In this document: piece after piece, positions 45,774-57,964 of the stretch
Numbering within the stretch: the stretch's first letter is position 1
Layout: the number at the start of each line of letters is the position of its first letter
The notes under the pieces: model-generated
Database searches by the model: none
What the model saw: only the letters and a program-made list of their open reading frames with translations
What the model was told of the DNA's origin: nothing
From: Ilex aquifolium
Taxonomy: Eukaryota; Streptophyta; Magnoliopsida; Aquifoliales; Aquifoliaceae
Reading direction: 5' to 3'
NCBI GenBank assembly: GCA_951799425.1
Contig: OX637407.1
Coordinates: 22,078,981-22,142,980, forward strand
DNA: 64,000 nt
Made by a program: the position numbers and the translations under genes

Positions 45774-46537
45774 TGAAGGGGTTAGACCCCAGCGCTGCAC
45801 GTGTCCTGGCATTAAATGTGCTCACGTGAGCATGGAAAGACTAAGCACGTGTTCACGAATCAAGAATCCGATTACTGTCCCTCATCCGATCCGAGCTCAT
45901 CAAAAGCTCGGCATACAAGGCATATTTCTGCCATCGAAATCATCAAGTCCGCCGAAGTGTTCCATCAAAACAAGAATAGCTCGGCTCTTACCAAGCCAAG
46001 TTCGAGAATAAGATCGGCATGGCTAGATGATAGATCGGTAGTGCCAACCGACCTTGTCAACAGGTCGGCAAACAAAATGTGTGCTCGGCATTAAGAAATC
46101 CCGACCTTCTCAAAGGCGGTGAATACGGAAAGGATTGCCTAAAACATAGGCAATCAGATAAACGAGATTTGCTAAAATAAAGGCATTCCGAGAGATTATT
46201 GGAGAAGAGTTAGAAACTTCCCAAACTCAAACACTGAAGGAAAGGAAGGGATGCCACCTTCCTTCTGGATTAACGGAAACCCTAAGGGGAATGGAAGCTA
46301 TAAAAGGAACGCGAGACCAAGGTGAAGAGGTACGCTGAACTCTCCTTGTCTTCGTGCAATTCATATAACACAGTTACTGACTTAAGCATCGGAGTGCCTT
46401 CGATCGAAGCACTTCGATCTTGGGCAGTTTGCTCGTTTTGCAGGAGAAGGGTCTGGAGATCAAGTTCAGAGATTTATCTACAATCATTGTTCTTAAATTC
46501 ATATCGCTAGAGGTAGACCCTATTTTTTGCCTCTACA
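45774..46537 (+). repeat. 3' LTR of the Tat element
   Basis: 764 bp with TGAAGGGG...CTCTACA ends, TATAAAA at 46299-46305, and 2 mismatches against the 5' LTR. The target duplication TACAT follows at 46538-46542. Confidence 0.97.
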
Positions 46538-46542
46538 TACAT

Positions 46543-48131
46543 GCTTACGAAATATGGTGTCTGAATATCTGCAAAATAAAAACTTATCTGGATGTACAAT
46601 CCACCTTTCCCTTCATGTAATAAAATGGGATTAGTATATGATCTCACATCTGTTTGGATAAGTAGTTTTGTGGGTTTTTTTCTTCTGTTTGGATAAGTAG
46701 TTTTAAATTATTTGTTTTCCTTCTATTGGAAACATAGTTAAGGACGAATGAGAACAATGGCTGAAAGGTTCGAGAGCAAAGTAACAAGACAGAGAGAGAA
46801 TGATAATTTGCTCTAACAGTCCACTAAGTTTAAATCTAGTAAGAATTGATTATTTTCTCCACAAACTGTTTAATGAACCTTAAAACCTTGTCTTACTTTG
46901 TTTGTAGAGGTTGGCCACCAACGGAAAAATATTAGATGTAACCGTAACACCACATAACATTAATGATGTGTTGTCGCCAACTAGTGATAGAATATCAAGT
47001 GGATGTAGTGGGTTCCACTGTTTTACTAACTGTCAATAACTACATCCGTCATGTTAGAATAGTGGGATTCACCAATCCTATTTATTATTTTATAATTGAT
47101 TAATGACACCATGTAACAATAATGACGTGATGTAACCGTTACACCCAATATTTTCTCACCACAAAGACTAAACCGGTGGTTCTTATTTGGGAAGTATTAA
47201 TATGTTCTATATGGTATCCATCCATTGTAAATCCTTTGTTTTAATTAAATACAATTACAATTTACTTTTCAAAAAAAAAAAAGAAAAATATATGTTTTAT
47301 ATCGTTGGTAATGAAATATTACACCCAACAGTGGAATTTTAGTTTGGTTGACATGTCAAAGTGTAAGTTTCAACAAAACAAATTTAATTCAACTTAACTC
47401 GACTTAACTCAATAAAATCTCATGAGTAATGCTACACTAACCAAATTTTGAAGAAAACATGAATTTTGTCCTTTGTTTTGAGCCTCTGCCTGATTGCAAT
47501 CCAAAGGATGAAACTTAGTCTAGGAACAGATTGAGTATACCAGACAAGTCCATGACAAGGAACCACCTCAACCGTTCTAAGATGTTCCCATGCAGATTTT
47601 GAAGAAAATGAACAATTGGAGGTGAGGGACCACTTGACTATGTCAGATGCATTCTAGTTTGGCAAATAAAGGGCATGGAGTTTGAAATTTCCAAATCTTC
47701 CCTTGATGGATGTGGTGGCCATCTCCATTGATTATTATGAATGATGGTGCTGACTTTTGTTGCCCTTGAGGTGTTTGTGGACTAGAGTATGCTTTGGTCA
47801 TATCTCTGAAGCAAAGGCCCCAGTGGATGCCAATTGTCAAGCCAAAGAAATGTGTCATTTCCATTCCCAATTTTGTGAAGGAGGAAAGGTCTGGAGGCTT
47901 CCCTCATCTTAAGCAAATTAGGTCAGTAAATTAGGTCTCAATAGCATTACTCCATTAATACTTACTGTGAATGCAATGGATATAATAATTAGGTTAGTAA
48001 ATTAGGTCAATAATTGGTGTTCTGACATAATTAAATTATTATGCTACATCCTAGGAAAATACAAGAAAAGATTTTTGATGGTTTGAGTGTATATGTTGTA
48101 TATTGCATGAATCCATAGACCCCTCAATAAA
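46543..48131. other. Continuation of the CEP-gene 3' flank and spacer
   Basis: Just beyond the element the sequence holds AATAAAA (about 46574) and TAATAAAATGG (about 46619). Either may have been the polyadenylation signal of the CEP-type gene before the insertion. The open stretch at 47643-47870 (minus) shows no known motif. The rest is AT-rich. Confidence 0.4.
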
Positions 48132-48255
48132 TGAGTTCGGATCCTCTGTTGTACAGATGGGAAGTTGTTCCTCGAAAGGACGTCTCGTTTTGTATGTAAA
48201 ATGGCGTCTTTTTGAGGAACAACACCCCAACTGTACAACGAAGGATCAATTTACT
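48132..48255. mobile_element. Short palindromic MITE, about 124 bp
   Basis: The ends TGAGT...ACTCA extend into matching arms (GTTGTACAG and GTTGTTCCTC in both orientations) around a short centre. The paralogous site near 25345 reads CCTCAATAAACATGG without it. The superfamily is uncertain. Confidence 0.7.
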
Positions 48256-48404
48256 CATGGAAAAATATGAGAAGGGACATATTTGTGTGGAAGGGTTTAG
48301 GGCATGAGAAAATTCATGAAGAGGAATTTGGATTTCTGTCCTAGAAAACAGAAACCTAGTTTATGATCAAAATTCTAGTACACAAGTTCGAAAATGAAAG
48401 AGTA

Positions 48405-48850
48405 AACTACACATATGGCACTTAAACTATGACTCTTGTGTCAATTAAGCTTCTAAACTTTTTTTTAATTGAACCCCTAAATTTTCTAATTGTGTCAATT
48501 GAGCCTTTTTATCTGCCTTCATTAGATTTTCTAATGGCAAGTGGCAAAGTGTGTTACTCACGTGGCACAAATGGTTGGAGTAAACTAAATATATGACCTT
48601 CAAACTATGACTCTTGTGTCAATTAAGCCCCTTAACTCTTTTGTGTGTGTGTGTGTCAATTGAGCACCTAAACTCTCTAATTGTGTCAATTGAGTCCTTT
48701 TGTCATTTTGTGTCATATAATCACGTGAGTGGCACACTCTAACGGAGACAGATAAAATGGTTCAATTGACATAATTAGAAAGTTCAATGGCTCAATTGAC
48801 ACCCAAAAAAAAAAGTTTAGGGGCTTAATTAATACAAAGGTCTCTTCTAC
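48405..48850. repeat. Inverted-repeat (foldback) element with repeated CAATTGAGC motifs
   Basis: The left part (TCTTGTGTCAATTAAGC...TTTTTTTT) and the reverse complement of the right part (TTTGTATTAATTAAGCCCC...) align over much of the length. An internal direct repeat near 48600 adds a second copy of the left arm. It is non-coding. Confidence 0.6.
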
Positions 48851-49096
48851 TTGTTTGTGTGTGAAGTAGAGAGAGAGACCAATATAAACAAGATTTTACC
48901 ATTCTATTATGCATAGAAATATAAATAAAGCAGCCCAAATACAAAAAGAACACAACCTTCAGCAAGCACATATGTTCTTGACAGATACATCTTATTCATA
49001 GGAGAAATGGCAACCTTAACACTTCCACACATTCTTATATCACACAAGAACAAGTTATATCTCACCAATAACCCACATATATCATCTTTATACCTA

Positions 49097-50206
49097 TTAC
49101 TTGAGATGGTGGGCTTCAACGTCTTTGGTGACAGCGAGACAGAAGTCCATCAAAATATTTGGGTCTTCCACACCCTCATTCAACTTCTCAAACTCGAAAG
49201 TCGATGTCACCAAGTTATTTTGACCCTTTGTATCAACATGAACAGTTATAATGAAGGTCTTGTACAACTTGGTGAGATCTCCTTCAATCACCTTGAATGT
49301 CACCGACTTCTTTTCTTCGTCAATGGCTTCGATTATCTCTTTTGCAACCTTCTCTTTCCCATATGTGGTGACACACTAGTATAGAAATAGAGTAACGGTA
49401 TTAGAACTTAATTTATTTATTTATTTTTTTTTGGGGGGTGAGAGAAAGGATGTTTCAACTCTTGAGCTCAAGAAGGTAAAACCTTCACAAGGCAAGGAGT
49501 ACCATTGGACCAAAGGCCCGTAATTTACCATGACCCTTGGATTTGATTATAGGCTCAATTAAACATTGAATAGCATATTTGTTTGTCATATATATGATTT
49601 TGTAAAACAAACATGGATAATCGCATAACTATCAAGAGTCCTTTTATTTTACTTTGTGGTAGCAAAACTTTATTATCTGCAAATTCTGTACATTAAATAA
49701 ATCATGTTTTCTTGGAAATTAATTTGTAGACCTCAAAGAAATAACCCTCAAAATCTGTCCATTTGAATTACATGAATTAGACATATGATTTTTTTTTTCT
49801 CTCTAACCACAAGAGATAGATCAGGTGGCTGCAGAAAAACCCATCACTTGTAACGATGGATCTAAATTTTCGGAAAGGTCTAGTCTGATTAGAGGATAAG
49901 GCTATGGTAAACGGTCTAATCTGATTAAAGGGTAAGAAACGAGTAAAACATTAGTAACACAGTTTTCACTCATTTCAAAAACATTCACCGTAATATTTAT
50001 TCAAAAAATAGACTAAAATTTCTCTAACCATGGATGTAGTTCCAAACGATGGTAGAGCCCACATTCCCCCATTCACCTTCATGTATATCAACACCCTGAA
50101 TGTTCCCAGGGCTCATATTGATTATGTGGTGTGGTCTGTACCTAAAGATCTCATGGAACACATCTCCATCAGACTTGATCTCAGTCTGAGCAACCAATTT
50201 TCTCAT
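49097..50206 (-). CDS. MLP-4: MLP-like gene with a mutated splice acceptor
   Basis: Exon 1 is 50029-50206 and exon 2 is 49097-49362. The donor is GTTAGAG (GTAAGAG in most sisters). The acceptor, CCACAG in MLP-2 and MLP-5, is CCACAT here because of a single change at 49363, so the normal AG is missing. A new AG at 49376-49377 (CTAG, where the sisters have CTGG) would shift the frame if used. Coding sequence otherwise resembles MLP-2, with Y for D at the junction and S for W at the NLVTW site. TATATAAA is at 50295-50302. Probably a recent pseudogene or misspliced gene. Confidence 0.75.
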
Positions 50207-50808
50207 TTCTAAAACAAACTGTTTCCAAACAATAATGCAGAAGCAGAAATTTAATGGAGGCAGGTGGTGGTAGCAAATGCTTCTCCCTATGGTGTTTATA
50301 TAGGTGAGTTGTGACTGAGTGAGACAGTCAGATTGTTTCTCTCTCTCTCTCATCAAATTTGGACTTTATTATACTGTGTGTCGTGATATGTGCCTCAATA
50401 GCATCTCTAAAGAAAGTCCTCGATGCTCGTCGACGTTATCCTTTTGAAATTACAATAGTGCCCAAAACAATGATTTCATAGGCTTGGATTGCTTTTTGGC
50501 GAAGGATATTAGACGGTAAATTACAGTCAAAATGATGTGAGTTGGCCGGTTGGGTTGGATCATGCTTGAATGGGGTCCACACTTTAGCAAGAATAGTATC
50601 CAAATGTAGGATTGGATGGACAAGAATGTATTTTTTCTTAATCTTCAACTTGAGCGGATCAATCCGAATTCAACAAAAATTCAACTCAAAAAAACAGGGC
50701 TTGGATTGAGGTTTTAATACTTAGGTTGGACTTGGGCAAAAAAAAACCAATTGATTCTGATTCCTTCTATAAGCAAGCATCCATGAGTATTTTGGTGTCT
50801 TATACTTT

Positions 50809-50812
50809 TGTG

Positions 50813-50843
<31 letters not shown>

Positions 50844-50848
50844 GAGAC
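50809..50848. repeat. (TG)n(GA)n microsatellite, MLP-5 3' flank
   Basis: It is the compound run equivalent to 508-552, with a GGG interruption in the GA part. Confidence 0.85.
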
Positions 50849-51068
50849 CAATATAAACAAGATTTTACCATTCTATTTTGCATAGAAATATACACAAAGC
50901 ACCCCAAAAACAAAAGAACACAACCTTCAGCAAGCACATACATATGTCCTAGACAGATACATCTTATTCATAGGAGAAATAGTAACCTTAACACTTCCAA
51001 ACATTCTTATATCATACAAGAACTTGGTATATCTCACCAATAGCCCACATATATCATCTTTATGCCTA

Positions 51069-52927
51069 TTACTTGAGATGGTGGGCTTCAATGTCTTTGG
51101 TGACAGCGAGACAGAAGTCCATAAACGTATTTGGGTCTTCCACACCCTCATTCAACTTCTCAAACTCGAAAGTCCATGTCACCAAGTTGTTTTCACCCTT
51201 TGTATCAACATGAACAGTTGCAATGAAAGTCTTGTACAGCTCCTTGAGATCTCCTTCAATCACCTTGAATGTCACCGACTTCTTTTCTTCGTCAATGGCT
51301 TCAATTATCTCCTTTGCAACCTTCTCTTTTCCGTCTGTGGTGACACACCAGTATGACATTATTTATTTATCTAATCTATTAACTTAATTCATTATAACAT
51401 TTGGATTGATAGTAGACCTTATTTTAACATTAGGACTTATTGTGATTCCAATTGCTATAGTAACTAGGTCAGTAAATTCAGCCAGTCAATTAGGTCTAAA
51501 TAACTCATGACATAATTAAATTATAATGCTACAGCCCTCGGAAAATACAAGAAAAAAATTGTGATGGTTTGAGTATATATGTTGAATATTACATGCGTCC
51601 AATAGACCCCTCAATAAACATGGAAAAACATGGGAAGGAACATATTTGTGTGAAAGGGTTTACGGCATTAGAAAATGCATGAAGAGGAATTTGGATTTCT
51701 GTCCTAGAAAAAAAAAACCTAGCTTAAGATTAAAATGTCAGAGGTGTTTGAGCCAACTTATGCGTACTTCGACTAATCCACATCCCGGTTCGGTCAAAAA
51801 CTGGTCATCCACGTCGGGACTAGGATATTCATGAATCATGACGTATGGGTTTACAACTCGTCTCTGTTATCACTTGAGCTACCCTTGGAGTTTAAGATTA
51901 AAATTCTCGTACACAAGTTCGAAAATGAAATCACAATTCATGTCCTCTTAAGCCGCTTACTTTTTTAACAATATGAATCATCATGAAGGGAGATTTTAGG
52001 ATTATTAATGTGCTTGTTAATTAGCCTTGTTAATCCACAAGAATAAAAACTATGGTGCTAAGAACAAAAATAATATATTTGTTTGTCATATATATCATTT
52101 TGTAAAACAAACATGGATAATCCCCTACAAAGTCCTTTTATTTAACTTGTGGTACCAAAGCGTTATTATCCGCAAACTATATGCATCAAACAAATCATGT
52201 TTTCTTTAGAATTAATTTTTAGACCTCGAAGAAATAACCCCCAAAAGTTTGTCCATTTGAGCAACATGAATTATATGTATGAATTTTTTTCTCTCTAATT
52301 ACAAGAGATAGGTCAGATGACTGCACAAAAACCCATAACATGTTCCAATTGATCTAAATTTTTGGAATGTCTAGTCTGATTAGAGGTTAAGGCTATTGTA
52401 AAATTGGATAATCTAATTAGAGGGTAAGGCTACAGTACCTCTGTGATTTCGCAGCGCAAAAATCTTCTGAACTATTGATTTTAAGTTGAATGATAGAATT
52501 AAAAAAAAACTAAGAAACGAACATATTAGCGTGTTTCACTCGCAATATGTGTGAGTACGGTACCGAAATTAACTAACACTCCTCTTGATTAGAAAGTCCG
52601 TACTTACACCAGGGATTTCAAAACACCACTCCACCTTGCTTGACTCACGAAGGCAGAAATGATCAGTAGACCATTAGTAACAGCTTTCACTTGTTTCAAA
52701 AACGTTCATCATAATTATTTCTCAAAACATAAACTAAAATTTCCCTTACCATGGGTGTAGTTCCAGGTGATGATAGAGCCCACAGTCCCCCATTCACCTT
52801 CATGTATATCAACACCTTGAATTTTCGCAGGGCTCATATTGGTTATGTGGTGTGGTCTGTACCTAAAGATCTCATGGAACACATCTCCATCAGACTTGAT
52901 CTCAGTCTGAGCAACCAATTTTCTCAT
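51069..52927 (-). CDS. MLP-5: major latex protein-like, two exons
   Basis: Exon 1 is 52750-52927 and exon 2 is 51069-51334. The 1415-bp intron runs from GTAAGGG to CCACAG. The product is 147 residues, beginning MRKLVAQTEI, with HEGEWGTVGS, KVIEGDLKELYKTF and DIEAHHLK. Distinct changes are SPAKIQG for SPGNIQG and IATVH for IITVH. The intron carries about 200 bp absent from the sisters (about 52435-52665). TATATAAA lies at 53016-53023. It is the duplication partner of MLP-3. Reading frame and splice sites are intact, so probably functional. Confidence 0.87.
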
Positions 52928-53079
52928 TTCTAAACCAAATTGTTTTCAAACAATAATGCAGAAGCAGAAATTTAATGAAGGCAGATGGTGGCAGCAAATA
53001 CTTGTCCCTATGGTGTTTATATAGATGAGTTGTGATTGAGGCAGACTCTCTCTCTCTCTCTCTCCCTCCTTAGAGATGA

Positions 53080-53709
53080 GCCACCCATATCATATCTTAT
53101 CTTATCTACTTGTCTCATATGATTGAGATGAGCCACCCACCATGGCACACATTTAATTCTGCATGACAAATTACATTTATTCACTTCACCATATACTATT
53201 AGGATATGATTACACAATCGATTTCAATATTTTCATTTATGTCAATCACAAGATTTTGAATTAGATAATCTACAATTATTTATTAAAAAATATTAAATTA
53301 AAAAAATATTAAAAAAAATTAAGTGTGGCACGTTTTTATCAAATAAAAAGTCAATATACAGTACCAAAAAAATGATATTTCAGTGTCGTAATGAGTCTTA
53401 TAATTTTTTTTTTCGTAAGTAATGAGACTTATAATATTATTGCCCTATATAATAACAATTTGTCAACAGATATGGATCAATGATGAATGCAAATTCTCTG
53501 TTGAAGTGGTTATATTATAATGTTAATTTACTGAGTATAGTTCATGAAAGTCAAAAGATCTAGGCCATACTACCTCACATGATTGATTCAGTTGACAAAA
53601 TTGGGTCTGTGCATTTATTGTTATATAATTTTTTTTCTTTATATTATTATTCATAATGAATCTTCGGACCACGACCATAACAGACAACTTGCATAGAGAA
53701 AGAAGAGAG
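53080..53709. other. Spacer shared with 26640-27246
   Basis: AT-rich duplicated upstream sequence; no gene is seen. Confidence 0.5.
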
Positions 53710-54700
53710 GACACCCAAATTATGTAACATTAATTGTGTAGAAATGTATAACTATCTGTGAAGGACTGCTTTTACTAAAATGGAACTTAACCAACAATTT
53801 AGGGTTTTAAAACCTACCAGAAATGCATAATAGTTTGAGAATGAAAAACAGCCACGAGGTGGTCTGCATGTGTGATTTTAATTGAGTTGTGTCATGTCAT
53901 TCGGTTTGTATAATTTCGGATTCATGTCACATTCAGGCATGTTAATGTATATGCCTAGTATACAAGTCGACACATATAATCAGAGATTTAACAATCTTAT
54001 AACTAACATTCGTTTCTCTCTCTCAACCAATTATTCTATACAATGGGTAACCCATAAATTAATTATCTACTTGATTCACATCTTTACAACACCCACACTG
54101 GTGAAGGCGCAAGAAATAATCTCACAAACAACGATAATGCCCACAAACAATGAAACCAAAATGACTAGGAGAAGGAGGGCGAGAGCCGCACTGGTGAAGG
54201 CGCGAGACATAATCCTTAATCTCCGCTATCCCTCCCCTCCCCCCCCCCCCCCCCCCCCCGGGCCCCTCCTTTTCTTTGGACCATTTGGAAAGGAAAAATC
54301 AAGGAAGTTTAGGACGAGTTGGGTAACATGAAGAAGAACTTCGTCAAGAACAAGACCCCTATCAATGGAGGTCCTGGTGCAGCAAACTGAATGTCCCTTT
54401 ACCAAGGAGATCCGGAATTTTCCCCTTCCATCAAAATTTAAGATACCCGTTATAGAAGCCTCTGATGGCACCAAGGATATATTCGATCACCTAAGCACTT
54501 ACAAGAACTTGATAGAATTGCATGATTATCGGGACCGATCAGGTGTCGAGCCTTTGCAATCATTCTAAAAGAGTCAACTCTAACCTAATATAACTAACTA
54601 CCACCAGGAATGATCAGCTCATTCAAATAAATCTCCATGCAATTTGTCTTGCATTTCATCAAGGCGAGAAGTCATTTGAAACCAACTTCATACCAATAAT
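53710..54700 (+). repeat. Dispersed repeat with Ty3 gag fragment, copy e
   Basis: It is the duplicate of copy d, with a longer C-run at about 54239-54259. The gag reading at 54365-54568 (FPLPSKFKIPVIEASDGTKD) is open for about 67 codons only. It is a remnant. Confidence 0.7.
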
Positions 54701-55131
54701 ACGATAACAAACAGATTTAGCTTGAAAAAACACAAAATGTATATATTTTCTTCATAATTGTGTCATCAAACAGCTTCTATCAGTGTAAGATTTCGAAATA
54801 ATAACTCTCTCACATCGACACCCACATACACACTCACGCAGACCCAAAGAGATTTAATAAAATGATTGAAAGTCAATAAGTTAGTTGTTGTGGGACCACT
54901 ACGTGTTGGAACAACATAAAATTTCATCCGCCAACAAACTTGTAGGTACACTTAAAAGCTCGAATCCTTTAAAGTTAGGTTGACTTTTTGAGCTCGACCC
55001 AACAAAATTGTATGATAAGACTGGTGATTGAAATTCAACTGCATCACTCACTCGTACAAACTGTGAGGCTAAATTTTGTACTAAGAAAATTGAAAAATTA
55101 TAATTTTAGTTAAATAATTGTCTTTCTGTCA

Positions 55132-55136
<5 letters not shown>

Positions 55137-55172
<36 letters not shown>
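55137..55172. repeat. (TC)n(AC)n microsatellite
   Basis: A compound dinucleotide run in the part of duplication copy 2 that is absent from copy 1. Confidence 0.85.
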
Positions 55173-55176
<4 letters not shown>

Positions 55177-55269
55177 AAATAGAGATTTTTCTCGAGAACT
55201 ATGAAGCAAATAAGACTCCAAACATTGTTATTTTAAACTATCATCGATTAATAGAATCTCAAATGTTTT

Positions 55270-55700
55270 AAAACAATATTGTTTGAATTTTGAATGTTTC
55301 TTAAAACTCAAAAATTTTTCTGACATTAATGACTTAGATTTATTTTTAGAACTAAATATTTTTAAAAAAAATTTACAGACAAAAGAAAACATTTCAATTG
55401 AGATACTAAAATATATAAAAAGATTAGATTATTTTCTAAATGCATGCATTACTTATAGAATATTATTAACAATTCACGTAATAGTTGTTTCTGCAGAAAG
55501 AAACTTTTTAAAATTAAAATTGATAAAATCTTATTTAAGATCGACCATGTCACAATAAATATAAAAACTTAATTAATACTTTTATAACTCAAAAAACAAG
55601 AAAAATTAATTTTAAATAAAATTATTAATACTAAACATAGAAGATCTCGTTTAGATATCACTTTAGACCCCAAATGGGGAAGGAAAAAGAAAACTTAAAC
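55270..55700 (+). pseudogene. hAT transposase C-terminal fragment
   Basis: The open stretch 55283-55558 encodes YIKRLDYFLNACITYRILL and SAERNFLKLKLIKSYLRST, the conserved C-terminal dimerisation region of plant hAT transposases. Upstream catalytic parts are absent. It lies in sequence inserted only in duplication copy 2 (54790-56398). CTTTAGACCCCAAAT at about 55662 resembles the hAT-MITE tail at 2903-2917, so the two may be related. Confidence 0.75.
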
Positions 55701-56398
55701 ATACTCAATGGGGAAAAAATATCAAATGATTGCTCTTACTACATGCACAAACAGAAACATCATAACACAGCATAGCGCGGCCATGCGTAGGAGATCATTG
55801 AGATAGACAAAGAATTAATTCAGAATTAATGTTGGGGCAGGTGACAGAGTCCAGAACAAGGTTACCTGAATCGTGGATCACTTGGGTGTATGATATTGGT
55901 ACGGGTATGTAGTACGTAGTACAACACTTTCTTATGTACACGGTACGATAAAAATAGGTTTAGCTGGTATGTTATTTTAAATCACAATTCGTTTTAGGAC
56001 TCTTGTCTAAATTGTTTTCACTACTATACAACATTATATGTTACAGAACATTCATAAACATTAAATCAGTTATTATTTATTTGATATTTGTACTTGATTG
56101 TCTATTATCTAAAAAATATAAAATTATAAATTCATATACATATAGTCAATTAATATGTATTTTATATTTGTACTACATATTCGAATGCGAATTGATTTAG
56201 AGTTAGTATTACAATTTGAGACTGTACATTTTAGTGATCTAAATCGTGAACCCACCCAATCGTAAGTCGCCACGAGTTTAGTAAATTCAGATAACCATGA
56301 TCCAAAAGATTGAGAAAAACCTGAAAGAAGGCAGAAGCCAAGGAAATCTTGGTGCAGTCAATATATTAGGCCCATCCTAGGATTGGATGGGGCTCAAA
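55701..56398. other. Spacer unique to duplication copy 2
   Basis: AT-rich; no recognised gene. The short open stretch at 56003-56200 has no family signature. Confidence 0.35.
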
Positions 56399-57701
56399 AT
56401 TTATGGTTGCACATACTCTTTACTCAAAAAATATCCAAATTTATGCGACTTTACTAGCTTTAACAGGGTCCATCGGTTGTCGGGTGAATGACTTCAAAAA
56501 ATATTGAATATGACAAGAAAATCAAATCGTACTGCAGCGCTACTGAATTATATCGACCGATTCGGTGATAATAACTCAATAACTTAGAATTGACTAAGAT
56601 ACAATTTGAATGACTCGACCGAATTATGCGAAACTCAGGATTTCTACGTATTGTGTAACAGTATTGTCTCGAAAAGTGCTGAATCAGATACGACTCGTAT
56701 TGGTATTAACCGATACTTTGAACCATAATCTGATGTTGGTCAAGAGTTGATTGAGTAAAATAAAGAAAATTCATTGATCCACCAGAAGTTTATGCCAATA
56801 GTGGAAATTAAAAAGGTAACGTAGACCGACGTCTTGTTATTTTGAAAATAGTTCAAGGTTACGGTATTATTCACCGATTCGAAGGGCTCTAAGACACATC
56901 GATCGCAATAACATCGTGATACCAAGCAATACGACCTAAAAGAAGAAGTTGAACATGACGTGAAATTCGGAGTCATATCGCAGTATTGCAGAACTGTATC
57001 AACTGATTCCATGACGATAATTTAGCAACTTGGGGTTGATTCAGGATTGACTCGGCCAAGTTGTGCGAGACTCATTATTTATTCGTAACGTGTAAGATTA
57101 CCGATTTGGAAGGCGTCGAGTCGACCAACTAGTATTTGTATATCGACCGATTCTTTGATTTGATTATGGCCCTGTATCATATTCAGCACATGTCATGTAT
57201 GTGTCGTGTTGAGATTGATTTATTTATGTGTCGTGTTTAAATTAACTTGTATAAACCGTGACCCCGAAATTAGTATCATGATATCTGTCAATCAAATCCA
57301 CTACATATGGGGCCTCTTAAATTAAAAATATACATGATCCCCAGTCTAGAAAAACCAACTTCCATGATAATTTATACAACAGTAGATCAGTACATGAGAA
57401 CAAAATATTAAAGTATCAGACATTTTCTTAATACCATATCCACTAAATGAGTTTATCGTCCCAAAATACAGTTATTTGTATGTGGACATAATCAGTCTCA
57501 TTTAAGTCATAATAGTGAATCGTATCGTTTTCCAGTTCATGTAGAGTTGGCTTTGAGTCATGTTGTTTGTCGTGTCACAGATTGCCACCCTTACACAGGA
57601 GGCAAGGATACTTATGATACACAAGTATACACCACCCATTCAGTAATTCAAAAATATTATCAGCACAGTATCCTTAAAAGCATCTAAATTAAAACACTCA
57701 C
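56399..57701. other. Duplicated non-coding block beyond the PPR gene
   Basis: It matches 30184-31420 with small indels. It contains the two diverged CGAT-rich internal repeats noted in copy 1. Confidence 0.5.
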
Positions 57702-57939
57702 CAGATTTGGAGCAGCCCAGCCAGCAAGAGCAGATAGAACAGTCATCACCTAAAAGCAGCAAATATTTTGTGATTGTAAGCCCTCACAATTTCTGGGAAG
57801 AGATCTGACGTGCTGATTGTATTGTCTACAAGGATTGTAAGGGGATTCTACAAGAAATCATCTGGCCCAATATTGACTTTCCAGAGTGTAATCTGTTTTG
57901 TAGATGCTTAGTTCCAATCAACTTGGGAAGAAAACTTAC
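57702..57939 (-). other. Splice-like intron and 48-nt mini-exon beyond the PPR stop
   Basis: On the minus strand, 25 nt after the PPR stop there is ATCAAC/GTAAGTTTTC (donor at 57939). TGCTTTTAG/GTGATG follows (acceptor at 57750), then 48 open nucleotides and another donor-like CTG/GTGAGTG at 57701. Copy 1 keeps the pattern but has one extra base at the last junction. It could be a 3'-UTR intron or part of an overlapping transcript. RNA data are absent. Confidence 0.4.
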
Positions 57940-57964
57940 GTTGATAGCTGCCTCATTCTATTCA

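Larger units (their letters stand above)
36076..46537 (+). mobile_element. Complete Tat-lineage Ty3/gypsy LTR retrotransposon (10,462 bp)
   Basis: It has two 764-bp LTRs, a 5-bp target duplication TACAT (36071-36075, 46538-46542), a primer-binding region, gag-protease, pol with reverse transcriptase, two RNase H domains and integrase, a tandem-repeat region, an antisense gene and a purine-rich stretch before the 3' LTR. The second RNase H between the first and integrase is diagnostic of the Tat lineage (family knowledge). All coding parts are open. The two LTRs differ at two positions, so insertion is recent. It sits in the 3' flank of the CEP-type gene. Confidence 0.97.

Noticed and set aside
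47643-47870. 75-codon minus-strand frame
   Set aside because: No recognisable domain, no promoter sign and no paralogue in the window.
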